From Palsa-504 sp963795795 (lineage in GTDB: Bacteria > Actinomycetota > Actinomycetes > Streptosporangiales > Streptosporangiaceae), in the NCBI GenBank assembly GCA_963795795.1, contig CAWCJS010000019.1, positions 1 through 64,000 of the forward strand: 64,000 bases of DNA, given 5' to 3'. The position numbers were made by a program, and so were the translations under genes. The notes under the pieces were generated by a model that was not told the origin of the DNA, did not search any database, and was given only the letters and a program-made list of their open reading frames with translations. Positions 17,643 through 25,795 of this stretch are shown in pieces (the first letter of the stretch is position 1; every line of letters starts with the position of its first letter).

Positions 17643-18180
17643 TGACGCTGGTGCCCAGGCCTGCGGACATCGCGAGCAGGCTGATGGCTTCGGTGTCCGG
17701 GTCCAGGTGACTGGGTGTGTCGCCGGCGGCCTGGGCGGCGCGCAGCTGGGCGGCGACCACGTCGATCACGACGTTTGAACCCCTGACCAGGGGAGTGATC
17801 GCCAGCGCCGGGTCGGTCAGGGAAAGCGCCAGGTAGGCCGTGTAGATGATGGTGAAGGTGCGCCGCTCCTCGTCGGCGGGCAGCCCTTCGGTCAGAATGG
17901 CGGCGATGATGTCCCGCGGGCGGGCCGGGCCGCCTGTCTCGCTGGTCCGCCTGATCCGCGTGAGGGCCCGCTCGCTGAACTGGGCGGCCAGTTGCTGCGT
18001 GGCGAAGAGCAGGAGTTCTTCCTTGGTGCCGAAGTAGTACTGGACCAGGCGCAGGGATACGCCGGCTTCGGCCGCGACCTCGCGCATTCCGGTGGCGTGC
18101 AGCCCGCGCGTGGCCGCCGTCCGCAGCAGCGCGTCCGCGATCTGCCGCCGGCGCTCCTCGCGATCGACCCGCTTCGGCAC
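17545..18180 (-). CDS. TetR-family transcriptional repressor
   Basis: A 211-residue regulator. The N-terminal helix-turn-helix is RRQIADALLRTAATRGLHATGMREVAAEAGVSLRLVQYYFGTKEEL (about 11-56), followed by an all-helical ligand domain. It is divergent from the alpha/beta hydrolase gene at 18259. The 62-base gap before the hydrolase frame contains a perfect 18-bp palindrome, so it most likely represses itself and the hydrolase. The ligand may be the hydrolase substrate, which is inference. Confidence 0.92.
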   Translation of the reverse strand: MPKRVDREERRRQIADALLRTAATRGLHATGMREVAAEAGVSLRLVQYYFGTKEELLLFATQQLAAQFSERALTRIRRTSETGGPARPRDIIAAILTEGLPADEERRTFTIIYTAYLALSLTDPALAITPLVRGSNVVIDVVAAQLRAAQAAGDTPSHLDPDTEAISLLAMSAGLGTSVITGQSSPEAAQATIDYHLDRLFPASRPALPAQ

Positions 18181-18220
18181 CCGCTCACCGTATCCCTTCG
18201 TGGCCAGCCCAACACCTTTA

Positions 18221-18238
18221 ATGATACGCTCGTATCAT
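18221..18238. promoter_or_regulatory. Perfect 18-bp palindrome, probable TetR operator
   Basis: ATGATACGctCGTATCAT has two perfect 8-base arms with a 2-base spacer. It lies between the divergent tetR (start 18180) and hydrolase (start 18259) genes, 20 bases before the hydrolase start codon, so a bound repressor would block the hydrolase promoter. Confidence 0.75.
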
Positions 18239-18258
18239 AAAAAATGGGGAGGCGAGAC

Positions 18259-19149
18259 ATGCTGGCACCCAAGGCCGACGTGGGATCGTGGGTGAGCGAT
18301 GCGGCGCGGGACAAGTTCATGGCCGCCTACGAGCGGGCCTTCGCGCTCTGGCCGCAGCCCTGCGAGGAGTTCGATCTCGAGACGGCGACCGCGACCACAC
18401 GGGTGCACGCCTACCGGCCGCACCCCGGTGGGGCGCCGGTCGTGTTGCTCACCGGCGCCGGGTACAACGCCTCGGGCTGGTACCCGCACGTCGGCGCGCT
18501 CGCCAGGCACCACCCGGTGTACGGGATCGACATGCCCGGCGATCCCAACCCGAGCATCCTGCGCGCCCCGCTCACTCCTCCGGCCGCCTGCGCGGCCTGG
18601 CTTGACGAGCTGCTCGCCCAGCTCAGCGACCGCCCGGCGCACCTGGTCGGCCTGTCCTACGGCGGCTGGGTCGCCATGAACCAGGCGATCCGCGCGCCCG
18701 AGCGGGTCGCCTCCATCACGCTGCTGGACCCGGCCGGGCTCACCAAGCTCGACGCCCGCTTCTGGTGGTGGTTCGGGATCAGCGGCCTGGCCACCCTGAC
18801 CCCGATGCCGCTGCGCCGCCACCTCGCCCGGTGGCTGGACAGCCCGGCCATGCTGGAGCCAGAGCTGATGGCGGTCATGTGGGCCGGCAGCCGCGGCTAC
18901 CGGATGGAGCCGAAGTTCCCCGGCATCCTCACCGACGACGAACTCCGCGCGATCACCGTGCCGGTCCTGCTGATCACCGGGGCGCGCAGCGCCATGCTCA
19001 CCCCGGCGGAGGCCCGCGCCCGCGGAAGCGTCATGCCGCACGCGGAGGTCGTCATCGTCCCCGGCAGCCACGGCGGCTTCAACCGGGTCGACGAACTGAA
19101 CGACCGAATCGCCGCCTTCATCGAGGCCCAGGGCGCCGAGCCGCGCTAG
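18259..19149 (+). CDS. Alpha/beta hydrolase under TetR control
   Basis: A 296-residue hydrolase with VVLLTGAGYNASGWYP (oxyanion loop, about 58-73), nucleophile elbow GLSYGG (Ser about 132), an acidic residue after LLITGARSAM, and catalytic His in VPGSHGGF (about 271). I chose ATG 18259 rather than 18244 because GGGGAGG lies 5 bases upstream of it. Divergent from a TetR repressor with a shared palindrome. Substrate unknown. Confidence 0.9.
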   Translation: MLAPKADVGSWVSDAARDKFMAAYERAFALWPQPCEEFDLETATATTRVHAYRPHPGGAPVVLLTGAGYNASGWYPHVGALARHHPVYGIDMPGDPNPSILRAPLTPPAACAAWLDELLAQLSDRPAHLVGLSYGGWVAMNQAIRAPERVASITLLDPAGLTKLDARFWWWFGISGLATLTPMPLRRHLARWLDSPAMLEPELMAVMWAGSRGYRMEPKFPGILTDDELRAITVPVLLITGARSAMLTPAEARARGSVMPHAEVVIVPGSHGGFNRVDELNDRIAAFIEAQGAEPR

Positions 19150-19150
19150 G

Positions 19151-19273
19151 TCACATGCTGCGCATGCGCAGGTACCTGCGGATGTCGTCCTTACTCGCGA
19201 TCAGGGCCGCGGCGGCACCGAGCAGGGTCAGGCCCGCGACGGCCTGCAGCGCCGTCCCCGTGATGTTCTTCAT
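19151..19273 (-). CDS. DUF6893-like 40-residue membrane peptide
   Basis: A 40-codon gene reading MKNITGTALQAVAGLTLLG, one hydrophobic helix (about 9-26), then a basic tail ending RRYLRMRSM. The helix followed by IRRYLxxRSM matches the small actinobacterial DUF6893 family as I know it. A GAAGGG ribosome site precedes the ATG. It lies one base after the convergent hydrolase gene and downstream of the GNAT/AAA gene on the same strand. Role unknown, probably membrane-associated. Confidence 0.7.
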   Translation of the reverse strand: MKNITGTALQAVAGLTLLGAAAALIASKDDIRRYLRMRSM

Positions 19274-19370
19274 GTCCGAGCCCTTCTACTCCGCCGGGCG
19301 AGTGCTCCCCGCCCCAGGATTACTTCCGCGGCCGGAGACCGTCAAGGAGAGCTACCCGCGCCTCCGCGGT

Positions 19371-20654
19371 TCACACCCGGGCGTAGTCCAGGATGTCCTG
19401 CTCGAACTCGGCCACGACTTCCGCGGTCAGGGTGCGCCGGGTCTGGCCGATGGCGTGCAGGACGTCGCCCGTGGTCACCTCCTCGGCGCCGTGCTCGAAC
19501 AGCACGCGCTCGAAGGCGAGCTGCGCGGTCCGGCGCGCGGCGACCTCGATATCGGCTGGGGTGAACAGCCGCGATTCCTCCACGATGGCCGTCATGTCCA
19601 GCGTCCCGTGCGGGACGGCGGCGAGGTAGCGATCCCAGATCGCCTCCCGCGCGGCCGGGTCGGGCGGCCCGACCGGGATGACGTAGTCGAACCGGCCGTG
19701 GCGCAGGAACGCGCCGTCCAGAGCGCGGACCGAGTTCGTGGCGCAGATCAGCAGCCGCTCGTCCTGCTCGCGGAACGGCGGGATGAGCTTGAGCATCTCG
19801 TTGGTGACGCCCTGCGCGGCCGACACCGTGCGCGGCTGGCGCGCCCCGGCGATCTCCTCCACCTCGTCGATGAACAGCACGACCTTGTCCAGCTCCGCGA
19901 CCAGGGCGAACGCCTCCCGCAGCGCCGAGGCCAGGCCGGCGGGGGAGTCCCCGGCCAGACGCGAGGGGAACAGCTCCACGAAGGGCCAGCCCAGCCTCGA
20001 GGCGGCGCCCTTGGCGAACGTCGTCTTGCCCGTGCCCGGCGGCCCGAACAGCACGATGGCCCGCGGCGGGACCAGGCCCAGCCGCTCGGCGAGCTGCGGC
20101 TGCGCCAGCGGCAGGATGACCCGCCGCTCGATCAGCTCCTTCTCCCTGACCATGCCGCCGAGCTGATCCCAGGCGCCGGCCCGCACCATCCGCCCGCCGA
20201 GCTGGCCCAGCACCCCGGCGCGGCCGGGGTCGACCGGCTCCAGCCGTTCGTACAGCACTATCCCCTCGCGGGCGGTGTACCCGGCGTGCTCCAGCGCCAG
20301 GGCGCCAAGGTCGCTGCCGGCGGCGAGCAGGCACTGGATCCGGTGGACCCCGGCGGCCACCAGCCGCCGCTCCAGCTCGCCCAGCATCGCGCTGCCGATG
20401 CCCCGGTGCCGCCAGGCGGCGGCCAGGCTGATCCGCATGACCCACGCCCGGTCACCGCCGATGGTGGCCACGGCCACCCCGACCAGTTCCTCGCCGACCA
20501 CCGCGACCACCGACGGCTCGTGCGCCCGGACGGCCGCGATGAGGTCGGACAGGCCGAAGGCCGGCGCCTCGCTGCTGGCCGACGGGTTGTCCCACAACCG
20601 AACGGCGGCGTCGAGGTCGTCGGCGTGGAAATCGCGTACCCGCCATGGCGCCAT
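19371..20654 (-). CDS. GNAT acetyltransferase-AAA+ ATPase fusion protein
   Basis: A 427-residue two-domain protein. Residues 1-140 are a GNAT domain with the acetyl-CoA loop RHRGIGSAM (about 82-90). Residues about 165-420 are a single AAA+ module with Walker A GPPGTGKT (204-211), Walker B VVLFIDEVEE (about 258-267), sensor-1 LLICATNS and the arginine-finger-like LRHGRFDYVIPV. It resembles classical AAA remodelling ATPases (FtsH/proteasome-like core) but has no protease domain. It follows the rhodanese gene on the same strand, after a repeat-bearing 120-base gap. Possibly an ATP-driven remodeller coupled to acylation. Confidence 0.88.
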   Translation of the reverse strand: MAPWRVRDFHADDLDAAVRLWDNPSASSEAPAFGLSDLIAAVRAHEPSVVAVVGEELVGVAVATIGGDRAWVMRISLAAAWRHRGIGSAMLGELERRLVAAGVHRIQCLLAAGSDLGALALEHAGYTAREGIVLYERLEPVDPGRAGVLGQLGGRMVRAGAWDQLGGMVREKELIERRVILPLAQPQLAERLGLVPPRAIVLFGPPGTGKTTFAKGAASRLGWPFVELFPSRLAGDSPAGLASALREAFALVAELDKVVLFIDEVEEIAGARQPRTVSAAQGVTNEMLKLIPPFREQDERLLICATNSVRALDGAFLRHGRFDYVIPVGPPDPAAREAIWDRYLAAVPHGTLDMTAIVEESRLFTPADIEVAARRTAQLAFERVLFEHGAEEVTTGDVLHAIGQTRRTLTAEVVAEFEQDILDYARV

Positions 20655-20686
20655 CGCACCAGTGTGACACTTCCTGCCACCCCGTC

Positions 20687-20795
20687 CGCCCCCGGTGCCA
20701 GACGGTCAGCTGGTGACCGGCAGTCCCGCCCGCCCCCGGTGCCAGACCCCCAGCTGGTGACCGCTCCCAAACGGTCAGCTGGTGACCGGCAGTCC
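20687..20795. repeat. Degenerate tandem repeat at the 3' end of the rhodanese gene
   Basis: A 25-base segment (ACGGTCAGCTGGTGACC plus GGCAGTCC) occurs identically at 20702-20726 and 20771-20795, with a partial third copy of CAGCTGGTGACCG at 20751-20763. CGCCCCCGGTGCCAGA also occurs twice (20687 and 20731). The right-hand copy contains the rhodanese stop codon, so the gene's 3' end looks duplicated downstream. GGTCA/TGACC arms could form small hairpins. Confidence 0.6.
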
Positions 20796-21086
20796 GGCCG
20801 GCTCGGCCTGCTCCCATTGGTCGTCGACGTGGACGACCTGGCGCCCGGCCCGGGCCAGGATGGACGCGCCGATCGACGCGCGGAATCCGCTGGCGCAGTG
20901 CACCCAGACCTCGCCGGCCGGGACCTCGTCCGTCCGGGGCTCGAGCTCCCAGAACGGGATGTGCACGGCCCCCGGCAGGTGCCCGGCCCGCCATTCGTCG
21001 GGGCGCCGGACGTCCAGGACCACCTGCCCGGGACGGCCCCACGCGGCGGCGAGCCCGGCGAAGTCGGTCACCGGGTAACTCGACAC
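20775..21086 (-). CDS. Rhodanese-like sulfurtransferase, single domain
   Basis: A 103-residue rhodanese domain, starting at the GTG 21086 (SSYPVTDFAGLAAAWG) where homology begins. VVLDVRRPDEWRAGHLPGAVHIP and the active-site loop HCASGFRAS (persulfide Cys about 72) are intact. Single-domain rhodaneses carry sulfane sulfur between partners. It lies 28 bases downstream of the MshC-like ligase gene in a probable USP-ligase-rhodanese operon, which suggests a low-molecular-weight thiol or sulfur relay role (inference). Confidence 0.85.
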   Translation of the reverse strand: MSSYPVTDFAGLAAAWGRPGQVVLDVRRPDEWRAGHLPGAVHIPFWELEPRTDEVPAGEVWVHCASGFRASIGASILARAGRQVVHVDDQWEQAEPAGLPVTS

Positions 21087-21114
21087 GTTTCCGTCACGAC
21101 CTCGGGCACGGGGA

Positions 21115-22254
21115 TCAGTCCAGGCCGAGGGTCGCGACGAGGAGGCGGGCCGCGGCGCCGCCGTCATCGAGAGCCACCGACAGGGCGGCGGGCACGTCCA
21201 GGTCCGCCGCCAGCAGCCGGCGGACCTCGCCCGCGGCGGGCGCGTCCGCCGAGCCCGAGCCCGGGCCTGCCCGCCCGGCCGCCTGGTACAGGTCCGCGAG
21301 CCGCGCCGCGGCGGCCTCCAGAGCCTCTTCGCTGTAATCCCAGTCGTGCGCCCAGCGGCGGTCCAGGATCATCAGCCGGACCGCGGCCGGCGTGTAGCGG
21401 GTCAGGAGGTCGCTGACCAGGACCAGGTTCCCGGCCGACTTGGCCATCTTGACCCCGCCGACCGTCACCGTCCCCGCGTGCAGCCACGCGCGCGCGTACG
21501 GCCTGACCCCGGTGAACGCCTCGGCCATCGCCGCGTGGTAGGCGTGGTGCGGGAAGCGCAGGTCGGCGCCGCCCGCGTGGACGTCCACGCCGACGCCGAA
21601 CGCCGACATCGCCATGGCCACGCACTCGGCGTGCCAGCCCGGTCGGCCGGGTCCCCAGGGCGAATCCCAGGCGGGATGCCCGGCCTCGGCCGCCTGCCAG
21701 ACCGCGGCGTCCAGCGGATCGTCCTTGGCCGGGTCATCGGGGCGGCCCCCGTACTCGGCGGAAAGCCGCAGCGCCTCGGCCCGGTCCAGGCCGGCTTCTG
21801 CGGCCACGTCCTGGCCGCGGAAGTAGACGCTGCCGCTCTGCGCGTACGCGTGACCCGCCGCCTCCAGGCCCTGCGCCAGCCTGATGACGTGCTCGATATA
21901 CCGGTGGGCGCGCGGCTCGTACCGGACCGGACGCACGTGGAGCGCGGTCAGGTCGTGCTCGAAGTGGTACTGCTGGATGGCCGCGAACGCGTCGAACGGC
22001 GCACTGGCCCGCGAGGCCGCCACGTCCAGCACGTCATCGACGTCGGTGACGTTGCGGCACACCTCCGGCTCGACACCCAGCATCCGCAGGACCCGGCCCA
22101 GCGCGTCGACCCAGACGAAGGTCGCCGCGTGCCCGAGGTGCGTGACGTCATACGGGGTGATCCCGCACACGTACATCCGGGCGCGGTCAAGCAGCAGCAC
22201 CCGCCGGCCCGCCAGGACCGGCGCCGCGAGAGTCGGCCCGGCCGAGGATGCCAT
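21115..22254 (-). CDS. MshC/CysS-like cysteine ligase (class I aminoacyl-tRNA synthetase fold)
   Basis: A 379-residue catalytic core without the CysRS anticodon domain, so closest to MshC, which joins cysteine to glucosaminyl-inositol in mycothiol synthesis. Features are the zinc/Cys segment YVCGITPYD, HLGHA (HIGH motif), PGWHAECVAMAM (zinc Cys), FPHHAYHAAMAE (zinc His) and KMAKS (KMSKS). It is shorter than usual MshC (about 410), and the usual acidic residue after FPHH is Ala. The start overlaps the USP stop (TAATG). It may be the genome's mshC or a paralogue with another amine substrate. Confidence 0.8.
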   Translation of the reverse strand: MASSAGPTLAAPVLAGRRVLLLDRARMYVCGITPYDVTHLGHAATFVWVDALGRVLRMLGVEPEVCRNVTDVDDVLDVAASRASAPFDAFAAIQQYHFEHDLTALHVRPVRYEPRAHRYIEHVIRLAQGLEAAGHAYAQSGSVYFRGQDVAAEAGLDRAEALRLSAEYGGRPDDPAKDDPLDAAVWQAAEAGHPAWDSPWGPGRPGWHAECVAMAMSAFGVGVDVHAGGADLRFPHHAYHAAMAEAFTGVRPYARAWLHAGTVTVGGVKMAKSAGNLVLVSDLLTRYTPAAVRLMILDRRWAHDWDYSEEALEAAAARLADLYQAAGRAGPGSGSADAPAAGEVRRLLAADLDVPAALSVALDDGGAAARLLVATLGLD

Positions 22255-23129
22255 TAGGACGACGGGACGGTGACGACTGGGCCGTGCGCGTGGTTGAGCA
22301 ACGCGTGCGTGACCGTGCCGGGGCCGTGCTGGCCCTGTTGGGTGCTGCGCCGGCCGATGACGACCATGTCGGCGCGCGCCGACACGCCCACGAGCGCCCG
22401 GCCGGGGTGCCCGTGCACCACGTCATGGCTGACCTGCACGTCGGGATACTTCTCCCGCCAGGTGTTCAGCAGCGCGTCAAGGTTCTGGGCGGCCGCGTCC
22501 TGCAGGACGTCCGCGGCCGGCCCGGCCGGCGCGCGCCCCGCCCGCGAGATGTCGAACTCCGGGGTGTGCCACGCGTAGACGGCCAGCACGCCGGCCTGGC
22601 GCCGCGCCGCCTCCTCGAACGCGAAGTCCAGCGCGGCGGGGGAGCCCTCCGGGTCGGCGACGCCGACGCCGATCAGCTTGTGCGCGGCCCAGGTCTCGTC
22701 GGGGATGACCACGACCGGGCAGGAGGCGTGGAGAGCCGCGTACCGGCTGACCGAGCCGAGCAGCATCGCCGTAAACGCGCCGACCCCGCGGGAGCCGACC
22801 ACGAGCATCGCCGCCCCGTTCCCGGCCTCGGTGACCGCCAGCGCGGGCGCCCCGGTCAGCTGGTCGCTGTCGATCAGCAGTCCGGGCGCCGTCGCCCCCG
22901 CCACCGAGGCCGCCGAGGCCAGCGCGGCGTCACGCTCGTCGCGAAGCAGATCGGAGACGGTCTCGTACTCGGACGTACCGGTGCTGCTGGCCATCCGGGG
23001 CAGCAGCGACGCGGCCGACACGATCCGCAGCGGGGCGTCCCGCAGCACGGCCTCCCGGGCGGCCCACTCGACCGCACGCCGTGATTCCTTGGAACCGTCC
23101 GTACCGACGACGATGGGCTTGCCTGCCAT
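22254..23129 (-). CDS. Universal stress protein with two Usp domains
   Basis: A 291-residue tandem UspA protein. Domain 1 starts KPIVVGTDGSKESRRAVEWA and ends with the ATP-binding loop VVGSRGVGAFTAMLLGSVS. Domain 2 starts LIGVGVADPEGSPAALDFA and ends VVIGRRSTQQGQHGPGTVTHALL. The strong AAGGAGG site fixes the ATG at 23129. It leads a minus-strand operon with the MshC-like ligase (1-base overlap) and rhodanese. A DosR-like box lies 83 bases upstream, matching its distance from the other USP gene. Likely hypoxia/redox-stress induced. Confidence 0.93.
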   Translation of the reverse strand: MAGKPIVVGTDGSKESRRAVEWAAREAVLRDAPLRIVSAASLLPRMASSTGTSEYETVSDLLRDERDAALASAASVAGATAPGLLIDSDQLTGAPALAVTEAGNGAAMLVVGSRGVGAFTAMLLGSVSRYAALHASCPVVVIPDETWAAHKLIGVGVADPEGSPAALDFAFEEAARRQAGVLAVYAWHTPEFDISRAGRAPAGPAADVLQDAAAQNLDALLNTWREKYPDVQVSHDVVHGHPGRALVGVSARADMVVIGRRSTQQGQHGPGTVTHALLNHAHGPVVTVPSS

Positions 23130-23200
23130 GGCTGGTCCTCCTTGACCCGGATGCGAATGCGCTGGGCACCTAAAGCACATCATTGTCTCGCACCACCGCT

Positions 23201-23212
23201 CGTTCGGGATAA
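23201..23212 (+). promoter_or_regulatory. CGTTCGGGATAA motif upstream of histidine kinase gene
   Basis: The 12-mer CGTTCGGGATAA sits 33 bases before the kinase start and abuts the DosR-like box. Identical copies lie upstream of the phosphoketolase and pyrD genes. Here GATAAT could also act as a -10 element for the kinase. Confidence 0.4.
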
Positions 23213-23225
23213 TGACCTTCGTCCC
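23212..23225. promoter_or_regulatory. DosR/DevR-like box between USP and histidine kinase genes
   Basis: On the minus strand GGGACGAAGGTCAT matches the mycobacterial DosR core GGGACTWWAGTCCC at 10 of 14 positions. It lies 83 bases upstream of the divergent USP gene and 21 bases before the kinase start. Confidence 0.5.
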
Positions 23226-23245
23226 TACCGCGGGAAGGACTTGCC

Positions 23246-24995
23246 GTGGAACCGGGTGCCGCGAGCCGGCCCGAGATCCTGCCGAACCTGCAGCTGGACG
23301 AGCTCCTCGCCGAGCTGCACGGGCGGCTGCAGGCCGTCATCCAGACCAGGGACCGGATGCGCGGCCTGCTCGAGGCGGTCGTCGCCATCGGCTCCGGCCT
23401 GGATCTGGAGTCCACGCTGCGGCGGATCGTCGAGACCGCGGTCGGCCTGGTGGACGCGACCTACGGGGCGCTCGGCGTCATCGGCGACGGCAAGCGGCTG
23501 GCGGAGTTCATCCCGGTCGGCCTGACCCAGGACCAGATCGCGCGGATCCACCACTGGCCGGAGGGACGCGGCCTGCTCGGCCTGCTGATCGACGACCCCC
23601 GCCCGCTGCGCCTGGCCGACATCGCCGCGCACCCGGACTCGTCGGGCTTCCCCGACGGGCACCCGCCGATGCACGGCTTCCTCGGCGTCCCGGTCCGGGT
23701 CCGTGATGAGGTGTTCGGCAACCTGTACCTGACCGACAAGCGCGGCGGTGGGGAGTTCTCCGAGGACGACGAGGCGGTGCTCGTCGCGCTGGGCGCCGCG
23801 GCCGGCGTGGCGATCGAGAACGCGCGGCTATACGACGCGGCCCGCCGGCAGCAGCGCTGGATCCAGGCCAGCGCCGAGGTCACCACCCGGCTGCTGTCGG
23901 GTTCGGAGCCCGCCGAGGTCCTGGCCGACATCACCCGGCAGGCGCTGGAACTGTCCGGCGCCGACCTGGCCGTGCTGGCCCTGCCCGACGCGGAGGGGCG
24001 AGGGCTTACGATCACCTACGCCGAGGGCGACGGCGCGGACGCCGCGCGCGGCCTGGTTCTCCCGGTCGGCCGGTCCCTGTCTGGGCGGGTGCTGGCCACC
24101 GGCGAACCGGTTACGTCTGCCGACTTCGCCGCCGACGAGCGGGCTGCCGCGTCCGCGCGAGGCGCGATGGGCCAGATCGGGCCTGCGATCGTGTTCCCGC
24201 TCGGCGCGCCCGGCAACGTCCGCGGGGTACTAACCGTAGGGCGCGTGCACGGCGCGACGCCGTTCCCGTCCGCGCAGGCGGATATGGTGGCCTCGTTCGC
24301 GGCCCAGGCGGGGGTCGCGCTCGAGCTGGCCGCCAGCCAGGCGGAGGCCAAGCGGCTGTCCGTGTACGAGGACCGGGACCGGATCGCCCGCGACCTGCAC
24401 GACCTGGTCATCCAGCGGCTCTACGCCACCGGCATGTCGCTGGAGGGGACGATGCCGATGATCACCCGGCCGGAGGTGGCCGGCCGCGTCACCAGCGCGG
24501 TGGACGCGATGGACGAGACCATCAAGGACATCCGGGCCGTCATCTTCGCGCTGCAGGCTCGCGACGCTCCGGCCCCATCCGACCTGCGCGGGGACATCGT
24601 CGGCCTGGTGGAGGAGATGGCGCCGGCGTTCGGCTTCGCGCCGTCGCTGCGGCTGGGCGCCGGGCTGGGTGCGGAGGTCAGCCCGCAGGTGGCCGAGCAC
24701 GCGCTGGCCGCGCTGCGCGAGGCGCTGTCCAACGCGGCCAGGCACGCGGGCGCCAGCCAGGTCGACGTGACGGTGGACGTGGACGCCGAAGGGATCCTCG
24801 CCGTCGTGGTCACCGACAACGGGACGGGAGTGCCCCCCGGCGCGCGACGCAGCGGGCTGCGCAACCTGACCGCCCGCGCCGTGGCGCTCGGCGGCGAGCT
24901 CAGGCTCGGCCTCGGCGGACGCCTCCGCTCTCGAGGACCCCGATTCCGCCGTCGGCCCGGGGACCAGGCTGGAGTGGCGGGTCCCCCGCCGTTAG
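23246..24995 (+). CDS. DevS/DosT-like GAF-GAF histidine kinase (frameshift near C-terminus)
   Basis: Two GAF domains (about 50-200 and 220-365), then HisKA_3 with H-box RDRIARDLHDLV (His about 385) and an HATPase domain (EALSNAARHAGAS, VVTDNGTGVPPGARRSGL). In GAF1 HPPMHGFLGVPV places His143 where DevS/DosT carry their haem-ligand His, suggesting O2/NO/CO sensing. The proper C-terminus (ALEDPDSAVGPGTRLEWRVP) is read only after a +1 shift near 24905 and ends at TAG 24993-24995. As written the frame runs on to 25531 antisense to the regulator gene. It phosphorylates the convergent response regulator, by inference. Confidence 0.88.
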
Positions 24996-25675
24996 TCATG
25001 ACCCGGGTGCTGGTCGCCGAACACCCGCACCGCGTAGGCCGCGGCCTGGGTACGCCGCTCCATGCCGAGCTTGGCGAACAGCGCAGACACGTAGTTCTTG
25101 ACGGTCTTCTCGGCCAGGAACATCCGCTCGCCGATTTGCCGGTTGGTCAGCCCCTCGCCGATCAGCTCCAAGATCCTGCGCTCCTGGGGGGACAGCCCGG
25201 CCAGCGGATCGTGCTTGGCCGACTGGTCGCGCAGCCTGGCCATCAGCTGGCTCGCCGCCCGCGGGTCCAGCATGGACTGGCCGGAGGCCACCGTGCGCAC
25301 CGCGCCGACCAGGTCGGTGCCGCGGATCTGCTTGAGGACGTACCCCGCCGCCCCGGCCATGATCGCGTCGAACAGCGCCTCGTCGTCGCCGAACGACGTC
25401 AGCATCAGGCACGCCACCTCCGGCATCCGGGAGCGGATCTCCCGGCACACCGACACCCCGTCGCCGTCGGGCAGCCGCACGTCCAGGATCGCCACGTCCG
25501 GGCGCAGCGCCGGGATCCTGGCCAGCGCTGAGGACGCGGTGCCCGCCTCGCCGACTACCCTGATGTCCGGCTCGGCCTCCAGCAGGTCACGGACACCCCG
25601 CCTGACCACCTCGTGGTCGTCCAGGAGGAAGACCGCGATCGGCTCGGCGGCCTCGTCGGCGGGCCCGGTACTCAC
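24992..25675 (-). CDS. DevR/NarL-family response regulator
   Basis: A 227-residue regulator with an N-terminal receiver (acidic pair DD 19-20, phospho-acceptor Asp65 in ILDVRLPDG, Thr in LMLTSFG, Lys in YVLKQIRG) and a C-terminal LuxR-type helix-turn-helix (LSPQERRILELIGEGLTNRQIG to KTVKNYVSALFAKLGM). The layout matches DevR/DosR. It is convergent with the GAF-GAF kinase. A DosR-like box lies 36 bases upstream of its start, suggesting autoregulation. Confidence 0.93.
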   Translation of the reverse strand: MSTGPADEAAEPIAVFLLDDHEVVRRGVRDLLEAEPDIRVVGEAGTASSALARIPALRPDVAILDVRLPDGDGVSVCREIRSRMPEVACLMLTSFGDDEALFDAIMAGAAGYVLKQIRGTDLVGAVRTVASGQSMLDPRAASQLMARLRDQSAKHDPLAGLSPQERRILELIGEGLTNRQIGERMFLAEKTVKNYVSALFAKLGMERRTQAAAYAVRVFGDQHPGHD

Positions 25676-25710
25676 GGCTCAACTCTAGACATTCGGCTCG
25701 TCCGTTACTA

Positions 25711-25724
25711 AGGACCAAGGTCCC
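25711..25724. promoter_or_regulatory. DosR/DevR-like box upstream of response regulator
   Basis: On the minus strand GGGACCTTGGTCCT matches GGGACTWWAGTCCC at 11 of 14 positions and is nearly palindromic. It lies 36 bases upstream of the response regulator and 72 bases upstream of the divergent DUF1707 gene. Confidence 0.6.
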
Positions 25725-25795
25725 GCGTAGGCGACCTGTTCCCGTGGGTGCCGCGGGCCTAGCATCGGTGGTAGCGGAGGTACCGCAGGAGCTTA

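Noticed and set aside
18765..21416. An 883-codon open frame on the plus strand
   Set aside because: It is antisense to the GNAT/AAA and rhodanese genes and partly out of frame with the hydrolase. Its protein is Arg/Pro/Gly-rich with no family motifs, typical of high-GC shadow frames.
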